Source of the DNA: Luteibacter sp. UNC138MFCol5.1 | GTDB lineage: Bacteria; Pseudomonadota; Gammaproteobacteria; Xanthomonadales; Rhodanobacteraceae | NCBI RefSeq assembly: GCF_900110505.1 | Contig: NZ_FODZ01000001.1 | Span: 646,740 to 710,739, forward strand | Length of the DNA: 64,000 bases | Direction: 5' to 3' | Shown: piece by piece, positions 1 through 7,986 of the stretch | Numbering within the stretch: the stretch's first letter is position 1 | Layout: the number at the start of each line of letters is the position of its first letter | The notes under the pieces: generated by a model | What the model was told of the DNA's origin: nothing | The model's input: the letters and a program-made list of their open reading frames with translations, nothing else | Database searches by the model: none | Made by a program: the position numbers and the translations under genes

Positions 1-107
1 ATCGCGGCCAGGTCCGCTCCAACGGAGGCGGGTTGGAGCGCACCTGGGCGCGATGCTTTTCGTGGGAGGTGGTCGCGACGCCGATCGCGGCCGGGTCCGC
101 TCCAACG
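1..107. repeat. Cluster of three hairpin (REP-like) repeats
   Basis: Three short repeats lie in the non-coding stretch before the first gene. A reverse-strand copy of GGAGCGGACCTGGCCGCG is at 3-23, a forward copy of the sister type GGAGCGCACCTGGGCGCG at 32-53, and a second slightly diverged reverse copy at 86-106. Each has a GTTGGAGC head and a short GC stem. The same units recur many times further on, most densely at 51454-52375. Nothing else was recognised in positions 1-219. Confidence 0.8.
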
Positions 108-219
108 GGTTGCCGCGAGGGCCGAGTCGGTGGGCGTGCCTGCGAAATGCCACAGCCGGAGCAGGGAATACGCCTTCGCCGCCGCGATCATGGTCCGATC
201 GCCAGGGGGATCACACGCC

Positions 220-1368
220 ATGCCACGCACGCCGGGACTCGACACGCTGCGCGCGATCGCGATCGTCTGGGTGATGCTGTTCCACAGCTACCTGGTCGGC
301 GGACTAGGCGATGGTTTCGGGTTCCTGGAGCGTTCCGGATGGATGGGCGTCGACCTGTTCTTCGCGCTGAGCGGTTATCTGATCGGCTCGCAGGTGTTCG
401 TGGCGCTGCGCGACCGGGGGACGATCGACCTCACCGCGTTCTACATGCGTCGGGCGACGCGCATCCTTCCGGCGTTCGTCGTCGTGCTCGCGCTCTACGC
501 ATGCTGGCCCGCCTGGCGGGAGACGCCGGGCATGCAGCCGTTGTGGCAGTTCCCGACCTTCACTTTCAACCTGGTCTTCGACAACGGCGACAACTACGCC
601 TTCTCGCATGTCTGGTCGCTTTGCGTGGAGGAGCACTTCTACCTCCTGTTCCCTTTTCTCGCCATCCTGGGCAGCCGCGGATCGTCACCCGCGCGTTTCG
701 TCGTCATGTGCACGGTGGTGATCGTGGGCGGCATGTGCCTGCGGGCATGGCTATGGCAGCACGAGATCGCGCCGCTGCGCGCGACCGGTGCGAACGTCGG
801 CCTGGCGTACCTGCGCTACCTCTACTATCCGACCTGGTCGCGCCTCGACGGCCTGCTCGCGGGCGTGGTGCTGGCGGCGTGCCGCGTCTATCGGCCGGCG
901 ACCATGGCCTTTCTGCACGCACGGGCGGGCACGGTGCTGCTCGCCGCCGTGGCGCTCCTGGCGCTGGCGCTCATCCTCTTCGATGGCGCGCGGACCGACT
1001 TCTGGCCCTGCGTCGTGGGCTATCCGCTGCTGGCGCTCGCCATTGCGCTGTTCGTCGCGGCGGCCAGTGGCGACACCCGGCTGGCGCGACTGCGGGTGCC
1101 TGGCACGGCGTGGCTCGCGGCGGCGTCGTATAGCCTCTACCTGAGCCACAAGGGCGTCTTCACGCTCGTGGACTCCGTTCTGGACGGCCATCTGGACGGC
1201 CATCGCTTCGCGCGTTTCGCCCTCTATGCCGTCGCGACGCTCGCCGGCGGCGCGGTGCTGCACTACGCGGTGGAACGCCCCGTGCTGCGCTGGCGTGACC
1301 GCCGTCGTCACGCTTCCGCTACAATGCCGCCTCCCAAGGTGATCCACGGCGCCAGCGCCACGGATTGA
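220..1368 (+). CDS. Acyltransferase 3 family membrane protein (OafA/YrhL type)
   Basis: 382-residue polytopic membrane protein. The N-terminus reads GLDTLRAIAIVWVMLFHSY, the signature of acyltransferase 3 proteins with the catalytic-type His in the first membrane segment, followed by about ten hydrophobic segments. Such proteins transfer acetyl or other acyl groups to extracytoplasmic sugars such as O-antigen, peptidoglycan or exopolysaccharide; the acceptor here cannot be told. The ATG at 220 is preferred over an in-frame ATG at 130 because AGGGGGA lies about ten bases upstream and homologues begin near this point. It stands alone and its 3' end overlaps the probable promoter of the cobalamin operon. 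Confidence 0.88.
   Translation: MPRTPGLDTLRAIAIVWVMLFHSYLVGGLGDGFGFLERSGWMGVDLFFALSGYLIGSQVFVALRDRGTIDLTAFYMRRATRILPAFVVVLALYACWPAWRETPGMQPLWQFPTFTFNLVFDNGDNYAFSHVWSLCVEEHFYLLFPFLAILGSRGSSPARFVVMCTVVIVGGMCLRAWLWQHEIAPLRATGANVGLAYLRYLYYPTWSRLDGLLAGVVLAACRVYRPATMAFLHARAGTVLLAAVALLALALILFDGARTDFWPCVVGYPLLALAIALFVAAASGDTRLARLRVPGTAWLAAASYSLYLSHKGVFTLVDSVLDGHLDGHRFARFALYAVATLAGGAVLHYAVERPVLRWRDRRRHASATMPPPKVIHGASATD
1295..1325 (+). promoter_or_regulatory. Candidate promoter of the btuB-cob operon
   Basis: A TACAAT hexamer at 1320-1325 fits a -10 box, with GTGACC at 1295-1300 as a weak -35 at 19-bp spacing. A start near 1332 would begin the transcript just before the riboswitch. The promoter lies inside the end of the preceding gene. 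This is pattern inference only. Confidence 0.4.
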
Positions 1369-1541
1369 AACGGGAATCCGGTGACGCGCGTGGCCTTGAG
1401 GCCTCGCGCCATTCCGGAGCTGCCCCCGCAACGGTAGGCGAGCAACGAGGTCGGCATCGAAGCCACTGTGTCCGCGAGACATGGGAAGGCGCCGTCCGGC
1501 AGGGTTCCATCCCTGCGCTCGCGAGCCCGGAGACCGGCCAT
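1338..1541 (+). promoter_or_regulatory. Cobalamin riboswitch upstream of btuB
   Basis: The leader carries the conserved blocks of the adenosylcobalamin riboswitch in order: a GGGAA..CCGGTG segment near 1371-1384, the core GCTGCCCCCGCAACGGT near 1419-1436, GCCACTG near 1461, GGGAAGGCG near 1483, and the B12 box GAGCCCGGAGACCGGCC at 1523-1539. It lies about 130 bases before the btuB start. In this family ligand binding lowers expression, so btuB and the coupled cob genes should be repressed by B12. No clear intrinsic terminator was seen between the aptamer and 1671, so control at translation initiation is more likely; that part is inference. Confidence 0.95.
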
Positions 1542-1670
1542 GGGTTCACCGGACAGGCGGAGGGCCATGTCGTGGGTGGCTGGCCGTCGGCCGGCAGTCC
1601 CGCGTCTTCCTGCGTCCGTCCCTCGCCATTCATGCCGCACGGGTCGGTGCGGTTCGCAGGGAGTCACCCA

Positions 1671-3548
1671 GTGTCGTTTCGTTCTTCCACCCTCGCGGTC
1701 GCCATCGCGTCGGGTCTCGTCGTTCCCGTCGCGGCGTTCGCCGCCGACGCCTCTTCCGACCTCGACGGTGTCGTGGTCACGGCCAGCCGCACCGAGCAGA
1801 CGCAGAACCAGGTGCTCGCCGCGTCCACCGTGATCGATCGCGCGGAGATCGAACGCCTGCAGCCGCGTTCGCTCGCCGACCTCCTCCGCGCCACGCCGGG
1901 CATCTCCATCGCGAACAACGGCGGCCCAGGGAAGTCGACGTCCGTGTTCCTCCGCGGCACGGAGTCGGATCACGTGCTCGTGCTCGTCGACGGCGTGAAG
2001 ATCGGCTCCGCGACCTCCGGCACCGCGGCGTTCCAGGACATTCCCGTCGACCAGATCGAGCGCATCGAGATCGTGCGCGGTCCCTATTCGAGCCTGTACG
2101 GCTCCGACGCGCTCGGCGGCGTCATCCAGATCTTCACCCGCCATCCGCAGGGCGCTTTCGTACCCAATGTTTCCGTCGGCGTCGGCAGCTACGACACGCT
2201 GCGTGGCGCGGTGGGCTTCGCCGGCCGCGGCACGCAGGGCTGGTATTCGGTGGAGGCAAGCCATGAAAAGACCGACGGCATCAACGCGTGCCGCGGCAAG
2301 CCCAGTCCGCGCGGCGCGGGTTGCTACACGTACGAACCGGATCGTGACGGCTACCGCAACAACGCGCTGTCGCTGAAGGGCGGCTGGCGCTTCGACGAAC
2401 AGTGGGACGCCGACGCGACCGCGACGCGCACCGAGGGTCGCAACCACTACGACGGCACCAGCAGCAACTTCGCGGAGTCGGCGACGCAGGTGCTTGGCGG
2501 TCGCGTGAGGTACAAGCCCGCGAAGGACGTGCTGGTGACGGCGAACGTCGGTCGCAGCGAAGACCTGTCCACCGACTATCTGTATGGCGACTACGCCGAC
2601 ACGTTCAACACGCATCGCGACCTCGCCTCGTTGCAGGCCGACATCGGCCGTGTGGGTGGCGCGACGGGCCTCACGACCCTCGGCTTCGACTGGCAGCGCG
2701 ACCGCGTCGTGGGCAGCACCGATTACTTCGTGAACGCCCGGCGCAACCATGCCCTGTTCGCGCAGTGGCAGCAGGAGTTCGGTGACAACTCGCTGCAGGC
2801 GAGCCTGCGCCGGGACGAGAACAGCCAGTTCGGCGGAAAGACGACGGGCAGCCTGCAATACGGCTACGCGCTCACGAAGTCGCTGCGCGTTACCGGCAGC
2901 TACGGCACGGCGTTCAAGGCACCCACGTTCAACGACCTGTACTACCCGGACTACGGCAATCCGGACCTGCAGCCGGAAACCTCGCGGAACTGGGAGCTGG
3001 GGCTGCGCGGCACGCCGGGCTGGGGCAACTGGTCGTTCAGCGCGTTCCAGAACCGCATCGATCACCTCATCGTGTTCGACTCGAGCCTGACCGGCCCGCT
3101 GTTCCCGTTCGGCGGCGCCAACAACATCGACAAGTCGCGCATCCGTGGTGTCGAACTGTCCGGCGACACCACCCTCGGCGACTGGCGTCTCGCCGGCAAC
3201 GCCACGTGGCTGCAGCCGGAAGATCGCGGCGACGACGCCTCGCGCGGCAACCTCTTGCCGCGCCGCGCGCGCCGTACGGCGAACATCGACGTCGATCGCA
3301 GCTTCGGCGCCCTCAGCGTCGGCGCCAGCGTGTTCGGCTCCGGGTATCGCTACGACGACACGGCCAACCTGCATCGCCTGGGCGGCTATGCATTGACCGA
3401 CCTGCGCATGGCCTATGCGATCGACGCCGCGTGGAAGGTCGAGCTGGCCGCGAAGAACGTGTTCGACCGGCACTACGAGACCGCGCGCTGGTTCAACCAG
3501 CCCGGCCGCAACTGGATGCTCACGCTGCGTTACCAGCCGCGTTCGTAA
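1671..3548 (+). CDS. btuB: TonB-dependent vitamin B12 receptor BtuB
   Basis: Outer-membrane TonB-dependent receptor of 625 residues, close to the usual BtuB size. A signal peptide ending AAFAAD is followed by a TonB-box-like segment GVVVTASRTEQ, then a plug domain with NGGPGKSTSVFLRGTESDHV, DGVKIG and VRGPYSSLYGSDALGG, all strongly BtuB-like, and a beta-barrel ending in an aromatic-rich strand. The GTG start at 1671 follows AGGGAG by eight bases and gives a clean signal peptide; an ATG at 1632 in frame is the alternative. The riboswitch directly upstream and the cob genes downstream support the cobalamin role. Confidence 0.93.
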   Translation: MSFRSSTLAVAIASGLVVPVAAFAADASSDLDGVVVTASRTEQTQNQVLAASTVIDRAEIERLQPRSLADLLRATPGISIANNGGPGKSTSVFLRGTESDHVLVLVDGVKIGSATSGTAAFQDIPVDQIERIEIVRGPYSSLYGSDALGGVIQIFTRHPQGAFVPNVSVGVGSYDTLRGAVGFAGRGTQGWYSVEASHEKTDGINACRGKPSPRGAGCYTYEPDRDGYRNNALSLKGGWRFDEQWDADATATRTEGRNHYDGTSSNFAESATQVLGGRVRYKPAKDVLVTANVGRSEDLSTDYLYGDYADTFNTHRDLASLQADIGRVGGATGLTTLGFDWQRDRVVGSTDYFVNARRNHALFAQWQQEFGDNSLQASLRRDENSQFGGKTTGSLQYGYALTKSLRVTGSYGTAFKAPTFNDLYYPDYGNPDLQPETSRNWELGLRGTPGWGNWSFSAFQNRIDHLIVFDSSLTGPLFPFGGANNIDKSRIRGVELSGDTTLGDWRLAGNATWLQPEDRGDDASRGNLLPRRARRTANIDVDRSFGALSVGASVFGSGYRYDDTANLHRLGGYALTDLRMAYAIDAAWKVELAAKNVFDRHYETARWFNQPGRNWMLTLRYQPRS

Positions 3549-3569
3549 ACCACCTACCGAGGTCATGCG

Positions 3570-4151
3570 ATGAAACCGTTGTCACGCCCGCTGTTCGCCG
3601 CCGTCGCCGCGCTGTTCGCGCTAATCATGATCGGCACGCGCTTCCACCATTTCGGCGATGTCCTGCACCTGCCCGACGCGTCGATGGCGCTGTTCTTCCT
3701 CGGCGGCATCTACCTGCGCAAGCACCTGGCCTTCGTCGGCTTCGTCGTCCTGTCGGTGCTCGTCGATTGGTACTCGGTGAGTTACGCGGGCGTGAGCGAC
3801 TTCTGCATCACCGTCGCGTACTCGTTCATGCCGCTGGCTTACGCCGTGCTCTGGTACGCCGGCCGCCTGCTCGCGCCGCGCTACGACGGCTCGCTGAAGT
3901 CGCACCTGATCGTCTTCGGCGGGTTGCTCGTCAGCGCGACGCTGTCGTACGCCATCTCCAACGGCGCGTTCTACTGGCTCGGCGGGCGTTACACGGAGCC
4001 CAACGCGACGCAGTACGTCCAGCGCTTCCTGCAGTGGGCGCCGCTCTTCGTGCGCGCGGCGGCCGCGTACGTCCTCGCGGCGCAGGTCGTGCAGGCGCTG
4101 CTGTTCCGCTTCGCCCCGGGTGCACGTGATGGCAGGGCCGCCCGCGCATGA
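3570..4151 (+). CDS. BtuM-like inner-membrane B12 transport protein
   Basis: 193-residue protein with about six hydrophobic segments and no ATPase partner nearby. It sits between btuB and cobO in a riboswitch-led operon. Size, context and a conserved-looking segment with Cys79 (in VSDFCITVAYSF, residues 75-86) fit BtuM, a solitary S-component-like B12 transporter family of Gram-negative bacteria in which an invariant Cys near position 80 binds the cobalt. No btuCDF genes are in the window, so this protein may supply the inner-membrane step for corrinoids delivered by BtuB. The stop overlaps the cobO start by four bases. The family assignment rests on remembered features; an unrelated cobalt or corrinoid transporter is the alternative. 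Confidence 0.6.
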   Translation: MKPLSRPLFAAVAALFALIMIGTRFHHFGDVLHLPDASMALFFLGGIYLRKHLAFVGFVVLSVLVDWYSVSYAGVSDFCITVAYSFMPLAYAVLWYAGRLLAPRYDGSLKSHLIVFGGLLVSATLSYAISNGAFYWLGGRYTEPNATQYVQRFLQWAPLFVRAAAAYVLAAQVVQALLFRFAPGARDGRAARA

Positions 4152-4777
4152 ACGATGCGACGCCATGGCGCGACATGGACGACGAGGCGCGTCACCGCGA
4201 CCGCATGCGGCGGAAGAAGGAACTGATCGATCGTCGCATCGCGAAGGCGACGATCGACCGCGGCGTGCTGGTGGTGAACACCGGCAACGGCAAGGGGAAG
4301 AGCTCGTCGGGCTTCGGTATGCTGGCGCGGTCGCTTGGCCATGGATTCCGCTGTGGCGTCGTGCAGTTCATCAAGGGTAGTTTCTCCACCGGCGAAGAGG
4401 CGTTCTTCCGCATGTTCGAGGACGGTCCGCTCGAGTACCACGTGATGGGCGAGGGATATACGTGGGAGACGCAGGACAAGGCGCGCGACGTCGCCGCGGC
4501 GATGGCCGCGTGGGAGGTCGCGGAGGGCATGCTTGGCGACCCGTCCTTCGACTTCGTGTTGCTGGACGAACTCAACATCGCGCTGGTCAAGCATTACATT
4601 CCGCTGGAACGCGTGCTCGATGCCCTGAAGGCGAGGCCGGCCTCGCAACACGTGGTCGTCACGGGGCGCGGCGCGCCGGACGCCCTGGTGGAGGCCGCGG
4701 ACACCGTCACCGAGATGCGGGTGGTCAAGCACGCCTACCAGGCGGGCATCCGCGCGCAGAAAGGTATCGAGCTTTGA
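4148..4777 (+). CDS. cobO: Cob(I)yrinic acid a,c-diamide adenosyltransferase
   Basis: 209-residue CobA/CobO/BtuR-family enzyme that adds the 5'-deoxyadenosyl group from ATP to the reduced cobalt of corrinoids. The N-terminal arginine/lysine-rich helix is followed by the P-loop GNGKGKSS at residues 47-54, the family segment VVQFIKG near 71-77 and LLDELNIAL at 138-146. The length matches the family. The ATG overlaps the previous stop (ATGA). It serves both salvage of imported corrinoids and the internal pathway. Confidence 0.95.
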   Translation: MNDATPWRDMDDEARHRDRMRRKKELIDRRIAKATIDRGVLVVNTGNGKGKSSSGFGMLARSLGHGFRCGVVQFIKGSFSTGEEAFFRMFEDGPLEYHVMGEGYTWETQDKARDVAAAMAAWEVAEGMLGDPSFDFVLLDELNIALVKHYIPLERVLDALKARPASQHVVVTGRGAPDALVEAADTVTEMRVVKHAYQAGIRAQKGIEL

Positions 4778-6063
4778 CACGCCATTGCCCCGCGTTGCTG
4801 GTTTCCGCGCCCGCGTCGGGACAGGGCAAGACGAGCGTCACGGCGGCGATGGCGCGTGCGCATGCGCGCCTCGGTCGCCGCGTGCGGGTCTTCAAGACGG
4901 GGCCCGACTTCCTCGATCCGATGATCCTCGAGCGCGCGAGCGGCGCGCCGGTGTATCAGCTGGACGCCTGGATGGGCGGCGAGCAGGACGTCCGTCGTCG
5001 CCTGTACGACGCGGCTGGCGAGGCCGACCTCATCCTCGTCGAAGGCGTGATGGGACTGTTCGACGGTTCGCCATCGAGCGCCGACCTCGCCGTCTTGTTC
5101 GGCCTTCCGGTGCTCGCGGTGATCGACGGCAGCGCGATGGCGCAGACGTTCGGCGCGCTGGCCCATGGCCTGGCCACTTACCGCGACGACCTTTTCCTGC
5201 GTGGCGTGCTGGCCAATCGCGTCGGCAGCGCGTACCACGCGCAGCTGCTCCGCGAGAGCCTGCGTCCCGGCATCGACTGGTACGGCACGCTGCCACGCGA
5301 CGCGGCGATGACCCTGCCCGAGCGCCATCTCGGGCTCGTCGCGGCGGAGGAGCTCGCCGACCTGGACGCGCGTCTCGATGCGCTCGCCGACGCGTGGCTG
5401 GCGCAGGGACCTGCCGACCTGCCTCCGTCCGTGCCGTTCGCGCCACCCGCACCGATCCAGACATCGGTGCGGCTAGACGGCGTGCGCATCGCGATCGCGC
5501 GCGACGCGGCGTTCGCCTTTCTCTATGCCGCCAATCTGGACGTGCTGCGAGCCGCAGGCGCGTCTCTGGTGTTCTTCTCGCCGGTCGCGGGCGAGACGCT
5601 GCCGCTCTGCGACGCGGTGTGGCTGCCCGGCGGCTACCCCGAGCTGCATCTGGACGCGCTCGCCCGCAACGACGCCCTGCGCCAGGCCCTGCACGCGCAC
5701 GTCGACGCGGGGCGCCCGTTGCTGGCCGAATGCGGCGGCCTGCTCTATGCGCTGGACCGCCTTGCCGATCGCGAGGGCCGTGCCGCGCCCATGGCTGGCC
5801 TTCTCGCCGGCGACGCCGCGCTGCAGCCGCGACTCGCGGCGCTGGGCATGCAGGCCGCGGCGTTGCCGGAGGGCACGCTGCGCGGGCACTCGTTCCACTA
5901 CGCGCGCGCGTCGATCGACGCAACGCCGATCGCCGACGCGATCAACCCCAACGGCGGCCCGACGACGGAGAAGGTCTACCGCCGCGCACGCATGACGGCG
6001 AGCTTCGTGCACTTCTACTTCCCGTCGAACGCCGATGCGACGGCGCGGCTGTTCCTCCCGTGA
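4774..6063 (+). CDS. cobB: Cobyrinic acid a,c-diamide synthase (CobB/CbiA)
   Basis: 429-residue glutamine-dependent amidotransferase that amidates the a and c side chains of cobyrinic acid. The N-terminal dethiobiotin-synthetase-like domain has the P-loop SAPASGQGKT (11-20), KTGPDFLDPM (41-50) and VEGVMGLFDG (89-98). The C-terminal class I glutaminase-like domain contains LPGGYPE (284-290) and Cys320 in AECGGLLYALD, with a late HFHY-type His pair. The start is taken as TTG 4774, overlapping the cobO stop, because AAAGG lies about nine bases upstream and residue 1 fits the family N-terminus; no ATG is available there. Its presence without corrin-ring genes is notable. Confidence 0.92.
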   Translation: MTRHCPALLVSAPASGQGKTSVTAAMARAHARLGRRVRVFKTGPDFLDPMILERASGAPVYQLDAWMGGEQDVRRRLYDAAGEADLILVEGVMGLFDGSPSSADLAVLFGLPVLAVIDGSAMAQTFGALAHGLATYRDDLFLRGVLANRVGSAYHAQLLRESLRPGIDWYGTLPRDAAMTLPERHLGLVAAEELADLDARLDALADAWLAQGPADLPPSVPFAPPAPIQTSVRLDGVRIAIARDAAFAFLYAANLDVLRAAGASLVFFSPVAGETLPLCDAVWLPGGYPELHLDALARNDALRQALHAHVDAGRPLLAECGGLLYALDRLADREGRAAPMAGLLAGDAALQPRLAALGMQAAALPEGTLRGHSFHYARASIDATPIADAINPNGGPTTEKVYRRARMTASFVHFYFPSNADATARLFLP

Positions 6064-6065
6064 AC

Positions 6066-6968
6066 ATGGCGGTGGCGATGATGCTGGCGCTGGCACTGGA
6101 TGCGCTGCTGGGTGAAGCCAGGCGTTTCCATCCACTGGTCGGCTTCGGCCGGATCGCGAACGATGTGGAGCGGCGTCTGTACCGCGACGACCGTGGCGCG
6201 GGCGTCGTCGCCTGGGGCGTCACGGTGGCGATACCGGTCGTGGCGCTGGTCGCGTTTCGTGCGAACGTCGGAGCGCCGCTCGCGTTCGCGATCGACGTGC
6301 TGGTCCTGTATCTCGCCATCGGCCGGCGAAGCCTGGGCGATCACGCGCGACCCATCGCGGAGGCGCTGCGCGCGAACGATCTCGCGGCGGCGCGCGTGGC
6401 CGTCGGGCGCATGGTGAGTCGCGATGTCGACGCGCTGGATGCCACGCGCGTCGCCGCGGCTGGCACGGAGTCCGTCCTCGAGAACGGCCACGACGCCGTG
6501 TTCGGCGCGCTCTTCTGGTTCGTCCTGCTGGGCGCGCCGGGCGCGTTGCTCTTCCGGCTCGCGAACACCCTCGACGCGATGTGGGGATACCGCACGCCGC
6601 GTTACGAACGCTTCGGCTGGGCGGCCGCGCGTATCGACGACGTCCTCGGATTCGTCCCGGCGCGGCTCACGGCGCTGACGTACGCCGCCACGGGCGATAC
6701 ATCCGCCGCGCTACGCGGCTGGCGCACCCAGGCCCCGGCGTGGGACAGCCCGAACGCCGGCCCCGTCATGGCGGCGGGCGCGGGCGCGCTCCGCGTTCGT
6801 CTCGGCGGCGCCGCGCCCTACCACGGCCGCTGGGAACCGCGGCCCGAGCTCGGCGAAGGATCGCCGCCCGACGCGACGACGATCGACCGCGCGCTACGGC
6901 TCGTCGACCGCGGCGTCGTCGCGTGGCTTGTCGCGGCGTTGGTGGTGGGAGTCGCCTCGCATGCTTGA
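6066..6968 (+). CDS. cobD: Adenosylcobinamide-phosphate synthase (CobD/CbiB)
   Basis: About 300-residue integral membrane protein of the CbiB/CobD family, which attaches (R)-1-amino-2-propanol or its phosphate to adenosylcobyric acid. The family N-terminus LALALDALLGEARRFHPLVGFG is clear, and DAMWGYRTPRYERFGWAAARIDD and APAWDSPNAGPVMAAGAGAL are typical conserved cytoplasmic segments. A GTG at 6060 overlapping the cobB stop is an equally possible start, two codons earlier. The 3' end overlaps the next gene by eight bases. Confidence 0.93.
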   Translation: MAVAMMLALALDALLGEARRFHPLVGFGRIANDVERRLYRDDRGAGVVAWGVTVAIPVVALVAFRANVGAPLAFAIDVLVLYLAIGRRSLGDHARPIAEALRANDLAAARVAVGRMVSRDVDALDATRVAAAGTESVLENGHDAVFGALFWFVLLGAPGALLFRLANTLDAMWGYRTPRYERFGWAAARIDDVLGFVPARLTALTYAATGDTSAALRGWRTQAPAWDSPNAGPVMAAGAGALRVRLGGAAPYHGRWEPRPELGEGSPPDATTIDRALRLVDRGVVAWLVAALVVGVASHA

Positions 6969-7986
6969 GCACGGTGGTCGTCTCGCCCGTGCGGCCCGTC
7001 GTTATGGCGTGCCCGTGGAGGCCTGGCTCGATCTCTCGACCGGCATCAGCCCGTTCGCCTGGCCCGTCACGTCGATGCCGGCGGCGGCGTGGCATCGGCT
7101 GCCTGAAGAGGATGACGGTCTTGCCGATGCCGCGCGCGCGTACTACGGCACCGCGCACCTGCTGCCCGTCGCCGGTTCGCAGGCCGCGATCGCCGCGCTG
7201 CCGCGACTGCGCGCACCGTCGCGCGTGGCGGTGATCGCGCCGGGCTACGCGGAACATGCGCACGCGTGGCGGCAGGCCGGACACGCGGTGACGACCTTGC
7301 CATGGGCCGACCTGCGCGAACGCGCGGGCGAGTTCGATGTCGTCGTCCTGATCCGCCCGAACAATCCGACCGGCGAGTGGCTCGGCACCAGCGACATCCT
7401 CGCATGCCATGACATTGTTGGAGCGCACCTGGGCGCGACGGGTGCTCGCGCCACGCTTCCTAGGGAACAGGAAATCCCCTGGCTCATCGTCGACGAGGCC
7501 TTCATCGACACGCGGCCCGACGACAGCGTCACGCCCCATGCCCGCGATGGGCTGATCGTGCTCCGCTCCGTGGGCAAGTTCTTCGGGCTCGCCGGCGCCC
7601 GCGCGGGCTTCGTCGCCGCGGCGCCGGCGATTCTCGATGCGCTCGCGGAAATGCTCGGTCCGTGGACGCTGAGCGGGCCGACGCGCCACGTCGTGACGCG
7701 CGCGCTCAACGACCGGGTGTGGCAAGCCTCCGCGCGCGAGTGCCTGCGCCACGCGGCGGCCCGGCTCGCGACGCTGCTCGGCCGGCATGGACTGAACCCC
7801 GACGGCGGCAGCGACTTCTTCCAGTACGTGCGGCGCCACGATGCCGCGGTGATCGCCGACCGCCTCACACGCCATGCGATTCTCGTGCGCGTGTTCGACG
7901 ACCCGTCCGCGCTGCGCTTCGGACTTCCCGGCGACGACGCGGCGTTCGCTCGACTGGATCGCGCGCTGGCCGAGGTGACGCGATGA
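6961..7986 (+). CDS. cobC: Threonine-phosphate decarboxylase-like PLP enzyme (CobC)
   Basis: 341-residue fold-type I PLP enzyme of the CobC/CobD family, which yields (R)-1-amino-2-propanol phosphate from L-threonine phosphate for the aminopropanol linker. The N-terminus [15 protein letters not shown] is the family hallmark; [11 protein letters not shown] (131-141), IVDEAFID (176-183) and the Schiff-base lysine K206 in [15 protein letters not shown] follow. Between ILACHD and PWLIVDEAF an extra block of about 19 residues (153-171) is encoded by a hairpin repeat at 7417-7453, kept in frame. Homologues have a short loop here, so the enzyme may tolerate it. Start and stop overlap the neighbouring cob genes. 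Confidence 0.9.
   Translation: MLEHGGRLARAARRYGVPVEAWLDLSTGISPFAWPVTSMPAAAWHRLPEEDDGLADAARAYYGTAHLLPVAGSQAAIAALPRLRAPSRVAVIAPGYAEHAHAWRQAGHAVTTLPWADLRERAGEFDVVVLIRPNNPTGEWLGTSDILACHDIVGAHLGATGARATLPREQEIPWLIVDEAFIDTRPDDSVTPHARDGLIVLRSVGKFFGLAGARAGFVAAAPAILDALAEMLGPWTLSGPTRHVVTRALNDRVWQASARECLRHAAARLATLLGRHGLNPDGGSDFFQYVRRHDAAVIADRLTRHAILVRVFDDPSALRFGLPGDDAAFARLDRALAEVTR
7417..7453. repeat. Hairpin repeat inserted in frame inside cobC
   Basis: The 37 bases match the intergenic repeat at 50358-50394 at all but two positions by eye, and share GTTGGAGCGCACCTGGGCG with the copy at 32-50. The repeat begins exactly on the codon for Val153 of CobC, is translated as [12 protein letters not shown] and causes no frameshift or stop. 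It is the only member of the repeat family found inside a gene in this window. Confidence 0.85.

Noticed and set aside
33-1133. Open frame overlapping the acyltransferase gene in another frame
   Set aside because: Arg/Ala/Gly-rich translation with no domain; the acyltransferase frame has the full family signature.
1541-1670. Intrinsic terminator between the riboswitch and btuB
   Set aside because: GGCC-rich stems can be drawn near 1585-1605 but none is followed by a T-run, so I did not call one.
1308-3566. Long open frame antisense to btuB (752 codons)
   Set aside because: Its translation is arginine/alanine/valine-rich with no domain, while the sense frame is a clear TonB receptor behind a riboswitch. 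Long antisense frames are common in DNA this rich in G+C.
7400-7480. cobC as a pseudogene disrupted by a repeat
   Set aside because: The repeat keeps the frame, K206 and the other motifs are intact, and both flanking junctions keep their start-stop overlaps.
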